From Lachnospiraceae bacterium (GTDB taxonomy: Bacteria; Bacillota; Clostridia; Lachnospirales; Lachnospiraceae): a stretch of 64,000 bases of DNA. The stretch spans positions 1-64,000 of the forward strand of contig JAFTZJ010000057.1 of NCBI GenBank assembly GCA_017461045.1. Direction: 5' to 3'. Numbering within the stretch: the stretch's first letter is position 1; the number at the start of each line of letters is the position of its first letter. The position numbers and the translations under genes were made by a program. The notes beneath the pieces are model-generated. The model saw nothing but the letters and a program-made list of their open reading frames with translations, was not told the origin of the DNA and did not search any database. Below are positions 59,326 through 64,000 of the stretch, piece after piece.

Positions 59326-61344
59326 ATGGATAATACAGATTTGATGCTTAAAAATACACACGAAGAAAATGTGCCAGAGTACCGTACGGAACAGGGTGAA
59401 ATGAATCAGCAGTTGGATACAGAATTCCAGCAAGCGAATAATCAACAGTTGAATGTTGAAGAACAGATAAATATAAATCAGCAGGATGTGAATGTAACGG
59501 CAGAAGTAACTGCATCTACACAGACAATGCAACTGACAGAAGAGGTAAGAGCCGAAGCCGTAAATCAGGCTGCAGCACGTACTATTGCGCAGGATTTAAT
59601 GAGTTGCGAAAGTGCGAAGCAGGACAGCAAGGAAATGATTGCAGTAAAGGAAAACGTGTATCGTGTTGAAATGCTCTTGCAAGAGGAAAACCTGATAGCA
59701 GATAAGGCTTTTTTAGATCGGCTTTCCGGCATGTATGCACAAGCAATTGAGGCTTGCCAATACTATTGTGATAACAAGCATCCATTTTTTAATAGTGGAA
59801 AAATTCGGAAAGAAAGAGTAAAAACCATATTAGAAACTTATAAGAAGGAGCAAGACATTATTATTCGTCTTGCAATGCAGGACGAGGAAAAACTGGTTGA
59901 GAAATCAGGTACGGTTACCAAAGGTTTAGACTGGTTGCAATTTGAAGATGCGCAAACAGAAATTAAATATGGACGAAAAGATTTCATGCAGGAAGCGATT
60001 CGTAAACTGAGATTTGAGGATTTTGCAAGAGTATCGGGAACTGGTGCCGATGGTGCAATTGTCTTGACACCAAACCGGGATTTAATTGTTATAGATGAAG
60101 ACTTTCCGATTGATTTTGAAACCAGAGCAAAATACAATATACAGATTCGAAATCGCTTTGTGGTTGCATGTGCAACACGGTTAAAGGAACAGGGAACCTG
60201 GGCAGAAGCACAATGGCTTTATGAAACCATGGAAATGGATAATATTGATGAAAGTAAGCCGCTTACTACAGAAATGGTTCGCAAAGTTTTGGGAATTGTA
60301 GCAGAAAACGCAGCCGAAGTGGACAAATTATTAAAAACTGCAAAAGGCGTGGAAAACGAAGAGGATTTAAGTATACAGGAGCGCCTTGCGAAGCGAGTAG
60401 ATGCCATGATTGGCGGTAATTATCAGAAATTGTCACGTACAAGAATGGACAAAAACGACAAGAAAATTCTAAAAGCTGAGATGCGGAAATTAGTAAAAGA
60501 AGCAACGAGCGGGTTAGGAGAAGAACGGAAAAATGAACCATTTTTGGCAGTGTCAGACAGACAAATCGAGATGGTGGTAAATAACAACATATCTCTACTT
60601 CGAGAGAATGTATTTCGGGATTTGAACCTGCTGTATCGGGGTTTGGCACACGTGAATGCCGGTCAGGCTACGAATACAGATGCCATAACTGACGAACTGA
60701 TACATAGAGTGATTTTGTATAATATTGCAAGTTTAACGGCACAGACTACGGCAGGTAGTGAGTACGTTCAATATAGAAAAGAGCGTTATATTATTAAGAA
60801 TGCGTTTGACCATGCCGGAGAGTCTCAAGAGGCAGAGCAAAAGATTGGCACAGTAGAGCAGAAGCATTGGGATAATCTGAGTGATCGAAACTTGGCGTAT
60901 GGCAGTGGGGATTTGGATGCTATTGTAAAGAGTAAAATGCATACTGTTCCGGAATGGGAGAAGAACCCAACACGTGTAGCGGAAGCAGTCCATTCCATTA
61001 AGCGATTGTGTGCCAATATGGAAGAAATAGACCGGCTTAAGATAAAAGCATTCGTGGAAGGATTAACCGATGCTGAAGCTGAACAAATGGTGCTATTAGC
61101 AGGGGAAGTGGTTCAAGAATTTCGTGCCCATACGGATATACAGCTTGGTTCCGGGGAAATCGTTAAGGATGAATATCGCATTGTGACCGATGAACTTAAA
61201 AATACTCGATACGGTTTTGGTATGGAGGGATTATGGAACAAACTGAGAGCCAATGAATCTGAAGACATTGGTGAGAGTTATCTCTACAGTGTGTCTGAAG
61301 TGGCGAGAAAGATGCGTTGTAATAATGAGCATGGTGCTTCGTAA
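59326..61344 (+). CDS. N-terminal part of a giant, interrupted protein of unknown function
   Basis: 672 codons before an in-frame TAA at 61342-61344. No known domain is recognised. It is mostly helical and charged, with a Gln/Asn-rich start (EFQQANNQQLNVEEQININQ) and no signal peptide or membrane helix. The same reading frame stays open from the TAA to the end of the window (AEKQRIARREETIRESKTLI directly after). The two parts therefore look like one gene with a nonsense change, or a protein made by readthrough. GGGAAGG lies before the ATG. Confidence 0.7.
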   Translation: MDNTDLMLKNTHEENVPEYRTEQGEMNQQLDTEFQQANNQQLNVEEQININQQDVNVTAEVTASTQTMQLTEEVRAEAVNQAAARTIAQDLMSCESAKQDSKEMIAVKENVYRVEMLLQEENLIADKAFLDRLSGMYAQAIEACQYYCDNKHPFFNSGKIRKERVKTILETYKKEQDIIIRLAMQDEEKLVEKSGTVTKGLDWLQFEDAQTEIKYGRKDFMQEAIRKLRFEDFARVSGTGADGAIVLTPNRDLIVIDEDFPIDFETRAKYNIQIRNRFVVACATRLKEQGTWAEAQWLYETMEMDNIDESKPLTTEMVRKVLGIVAENAAEVDKLLKTAKGVENEEDLSIQERLAKRVDAMIGGNYQKLSRTRMDKNDKKILKAEMRKLVKEATSGLGEERKNEPFLAVSDRQIEMVVNNNISLLRENVFRDLNLLYRGLAHVNAGQATNTDAITDELIHRVILYNIASLTAQTTAGSEYVQYRKERYIIKNAFDHAGESQEAEQKIGTVEQKHWDNLSDRNLAYGSGDLDAIVKSKMHTVPEWEKNPTRVAEAVHSIKRLCANMEEIDRLKIKAFVEGLTDAEAEQMVLLAGEVVQEFRAHTDIQLGSGEIVKDEYRIVTDELKNTRYGFGMEGLWNKLRANESEDIGESYLYSVSEVARKMRCNNEHGAS

Positions 61345-61416
61345 GCAGAAAAGCAAAGAATTGCGCGAAGAGAGGAAACCATTCGTGAAAGTAAGACTCT
61401 GATAGCCAAGGCGGAT

Positions 61417-64000
61417 ATGTCAGGGGAAATATTGGAAAAATTAGAAGGTACAGAGCAGAATCTGGTATCTGTTCTTATGCTGAAAACTCCGGCGGCATTT
61501 TACATAAATGATAATAAAAATATTTCAAAAAAATATGTTGCTCAGTATGCAGCTGGAATAAATGAATTGCGTGAAACTCTTCATTCCGTAAAAGAAGGTA
61601 TTCCGTTGACAAAGGAAATCATGATTGGAAATGATAAGGTGCAGATTATCGTAGATGAAATGGGTTGGATGAAAACCATTGTAAATCAAGTGACCATTCC
61701 GTTGGTAATTACGCCTCAATCTCTTGCAGCACGTTTGGAAGGAGAAATGATTCTGCATGAAGAGGTATTTGGAGAAGCGAGAGCGGATGCCATTATTAGT
61801 GGCCTGGATGCTTCTGCCGCTGATTCTGCGGAACTAATGCGAACCAGAGATTTATGTACGAAGTATTTGGAGTATCGTTTGAAACAACCTTCGACATTCT
61901 TTATCAACATACCGGAAAACCAATTGTTGGAATTTGCCAATAATCTCCGTCAGGCACAGACAAAGGCAGATATCCAGAGAGCAAAAGAAGAAATAGAGGC
62001 AGAGGTACTTCGATTAAACGAAGCGTCCCTTTCCATTAACGAAGACAATACATTGATGATGCTGCGAATAGCAGAAGAACATCAACAGGAGCGAAATAAT
62101 CGACTGGAAATTCCTGAGAATGTCCGGACTCAATATGAAGAAAATGCAAATGGTTGGTCGCAGGAAGAAATGCGTGTTAAGAACTTCCTGTCTGACTTAA
62201 TTTATTCAAAAAAGACCTGGGTATATGATAAGACAAAACTGTCACAGGGTGAGCGTACACGTCAGATGATGTTGGAATATGCGGATGTCATTGCTAAGCT
62301 TATTATCGATGACAGTATATTGGACGGCATGATTGACCGTATGCCATTCCCGGCTATGGAAGAGCAGGGAACTGAAGCGGCAAATATTGGTAATGTTATT
62401 AAGGACTCATTAAGAGTATTTTATGATAACCCGGAAATTATGTTGCTGAAGGAACTTGGTACAGAAGAAGAAATAAAGGCAGGATTAATTACATTACTGA
62501 ATGCAGCACGATATTTAAGCGCACCGGATGATGCAATGGACGAAATGAATCCGATGTATGCTTTTGTGCAAATGGATAACCAAATTGGTGAAGTAGTAAG
62601 AAATACCAGCAATCAATTGCAAGCTATGGTAACGAGTCTGGTAAATGAAATGTTTGGTCCGGCAAATGAGCAGGAAGAGCAACAGGCAAACCAACAGGCA
62701 AATCAACAGGCAAATCAACAGGCAAATCAACAGGCAAACCAGCAGGATGAACAGGAATTAACGGAAGAACAGCGGAGATTGTTAGCACAACGAGCGGAAT
62801 TGAGCCGTATTGTAAAAGAGGCGGCAACCGGTGGTCGTGGTCAGGGTCTATTTATCAAAACCGTACTTAGCCGATACTTTGAAGGCGCATCGGAATTAGA
62901 ACAACGTTCTATGCTGGCATACTGTATTCGTGATATGCGACCAAAACAGGTGTTGCCGGAGGATGCAACGTTACAACAGAGAAACGAGGAAGAAGAACGT
63001 CAGAGAGGTTATACTTTGGGTGGTATTCTAAAGGGCGCAGGACCATTGCTTCAGAAAATGCTACAGGGATTCCCGGCAGAAGGAACACCGGAATCCTTGC
63101 AGTATGCATTGAAGGATATGAAGTCCAAGCTTGCACCGATTCCAATGGAAATTGTTGAGGCAGAATTGCAGGGTATTGTAGAACGTTCCCAAGGTAACAT
63201 TACCAAAATCAAGCTGACACGTTCCTTGGGTGCTGCTTCTGTGGGACAGGCATTTTTATGTACCATATATGGACCTTCCATACCGGAAGAAGGAAGAGAT
63301 GTAGTAGTAAAATTACTTCGTCCGGATGTTGGAAACCGAATGATGCGAGAAAAAGAAGTTATGCTCAATGCAGCAAGGGAAGCAGATCGGCTGGATCGTG
63401 TGAATGCACATGAACCGCAACTGCAGGATGGAGAAATCGGCGGTCTGGAAGCGACTTATCTTGGACAGTTACAGCGGATAGAGGAAGAATTAGATTTGAC
63501 CTTGGAGGCTGCGAATGTAGAAAAAGGTAAACTATATGATCAAGGTAGCAAGAATGTAAAGGCTATGAAGCTGTGTAATCTGGTAGAGCCTACCAAGGGA
63601 ACCATGGTTCTGGAACGGGCAAAGGGTGAAACGGTAGACCGGTATATGACTGACGTGAAAGCACAGATACAAGCGCAATATGACAGAATGTGCCAAGGGG
63701 AAGGGAACTTGAACGTTGGTCGTAGTCCGGATAAAATGCAAATTAATATGAAAAATATAGAAGTGGTTTTTGATGCACTGAATCAATTAATCAAAATCCA
63801 GACGGAACTTCGGGAACGGCAGAAGCATATGGTAGAATTGTCTTACAAATGGGTACAGGAGGGTCTGTTCCAAGGAGGGTTCTATCATGGAGACTTGCAT
63901 GCGGGAAATATTATGACGAGTGCAGAAGGATTAACCTTAATTGATTTCGGTAACGCTACATCACTTACAGAGGAACAAATCAAGCACATTATACGAGTTG
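61417..64000 (+). CDS. UbiB/ABC1-like kinase-domain protein, partial (runs off the window)
   Basis: Continues the frame of 59326-61344. The first ATG after the TAA is at 61417 with a weak AAGG 5 bases upstream, but coding-like residues occupy the 24 codons before it. About 860 residues are visible. The last ~320 match the ABC1/UbiB atypical kinase fold: LTRSLGAASVGQAFLC, VVVKLLRPDVG (Lys), the catalytic loop YHGDLHAGNIM, and the metal site LIDFGNATS. Before it are long helical parts with a QANQ repeat. UbiB proteins act in quinone synthesis, but this size and context differ. The C-terminus is cut off. Confidence 0.78.
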   Translation, partial: MSGEILEKLEGTEQNLVSVLMLKTPAAFYINDNKNISKKYVAQYAAGINELRETLHSVKEGIPLTKEIMIGNDKVQIIVDEMGWMKTIVNQVTIPLVITPQSLAARLEGEMILHEEVFGEARADAIISGLDASAADSAELMRTRDLCTKYLEYRLKQPSTFFINIPENQLLEFANNLRQAQTKADIQRAKEEIEAEVLRLNEASLSINEDNTLMMLRIAEEHQQERNNRLEIPENVRTQYEENANGWSQEEMRVKNFLSDLIYSKKTWVYDKTKLSQGERTRQMMLEYADVIAKLIIDDSILDGMIDRMPFPAMEEQGTEAANIGNVIKDSLRVFYDNPEIMLLKELGTEEEIKAGLITLLNAARYLSAPDDAMDEMNPMYAFVQMDNQIGEVVRNTSNQLQAMVTSLVNEMFGPANEQEEQQANQQANQQANQQANQQANQQDEQELTEEQRRLLAQRAELSRIVKEAATGGRGQGLFIKTVLSRYFEGASELEQRSMLAYCIRDMRPKQVLPEDATLQQRNEEEERQRGYTLGGILKGAGPLLQKMLQGFPAEGTPESLQYALKDMKSKLAPIPMEIVEAELQGIVERSQGNITKIKLTRSLGAASVGQAFLCTIYGPSIPEEGRDVVVKLLRPDVGNRMMREKEVMLNAAREADRLDRVNAHEPQLQDGEIGGLEATYLGQLQRIEEELDLTLEAANVEKGKLYDQGSKNVKAMKLCNLVEPTKGTMVLERAKGETVDRYMTDVKAQIQAQYDRMCQGEGNLNVGRSPDKMQINMKNIEVVFDALNQLIKIQTELRERQKHMVELSYKWVQEGLFQGGFYHGDLHAGNIMTSAEGLTLIDFGNATSLTEEQIKHIIRV
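62680..62739 (+). repeat. 12-bp tandem repeat encoding QANQ
   Basis: Five units of CAACAGGCAAAT (the first and last end in C) lie in tandem. They encode five Gln-Gln-Ala-Asn units and act as a flexible linker before the kinase-like part. Copy number can change without a frameshift. Confidence 0.88.

Noticed and set aside
62624..62827. Minus-strand frame with repeated LPVDLPVDLPV
   Set aside because: This is the complement of the QANQ repeat in the giant gene, so the repeat makes the open frame. No ribosome site is visible.

Overview
The window looks like chromosomal DNA of a low-to-mid G+C Gram-positive anaerobe of the class Clostridia, most likely the family Lachnospiraceae. The basis is the strong AGGAGG-type ribosome sites, the sporulation-lineage families (SpoVK-like AAA+ ATPase, DUF3794/LysM, DUF2508, DUF6472-like and YlmH proteins), a Gram-positive Tad pilus locus without secretin genes, and a Lachnospiraceae-type PD-(D/E)XK (Rpn-like) protein. 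The genus cannot be fixed from the sequence. Almost all genes lie on the + strand. I see no rRNA, tRNA, CRISPR array or intact insertion sequence.

Layout. 0.1-5 kb: pantothenate/CoA genes (panC, panD, a cysteine hydrolase, coaBC) followed by a ROK sugar kinase and manA. 5-9.3 kb: an Rpn-like nuclease, a CorA-type transporter, a convergent AAA+ ATPase and a small membrane protein. 9.5-14.7 kb: a compact signalling cluster made of a TIM-barrel/GAF/GGDEF protein, a TIR protein, a REC/class III nucleotide cyclase and an unknown protein, followed by an orphan eukaryotic-type HisA. 15.6-23.4 kb: a GH9 lipoprotein, a YfhO-like membrane protein, galU and a hybrid histidine kinase. 23.5-24.7 kb, minus strand: an ECF sigma factor with its probable membrane-anchored partner, and a DUF2508 protein. 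25-34 kb: a Tad (type IVb pilus) locus whose prepilin peptidase appears to start at ATT, ending in an FHA-domain gene.

34.1-38 kb: a probable type VII secretion toxin module. It has two small helical partner proteins, an LXG-like toxin ending in an anthrax lethal factor-like metallopeptidase domain, and two tandem membrane-anchored paralogues that are probable immunity proteins. 38.2-43 kb: a flavodoxin/SCP2 protein, then dnaX-ybaB-recR and a phosphofructokinase. 43-49.4 kb: a large membrane-anchored C39-like protein, ylmH, small proteins, and a TetR-regulated flavoprotein operon with two clear operators. 49.5-54.2 kb: DUF3794/LysM protein, a gap holding two inverted copies of a long foldback repeat, M18 aminopeptidase, an acetyltransferase and an unknown minus-strand protein. 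54.5-64 kb: a two-component system, a tiny membrane peptide that needs a -1 frameshift, two pseudouridine synthases, an acetyltransferase-like protein, and a giant reading frame ending in a UbiB/ABC1-like kinase domain that is broken by one in-frame TAA and runs off the window end.

The observations most worth following are the lethal factor-like toxin with duplicated immunity genes, the TIR/cyclase/GGDEF signalling cluster, the giant kinase-like frame with its in-frame stop, and the foldback repeat family at 51.0-51.5 kb.
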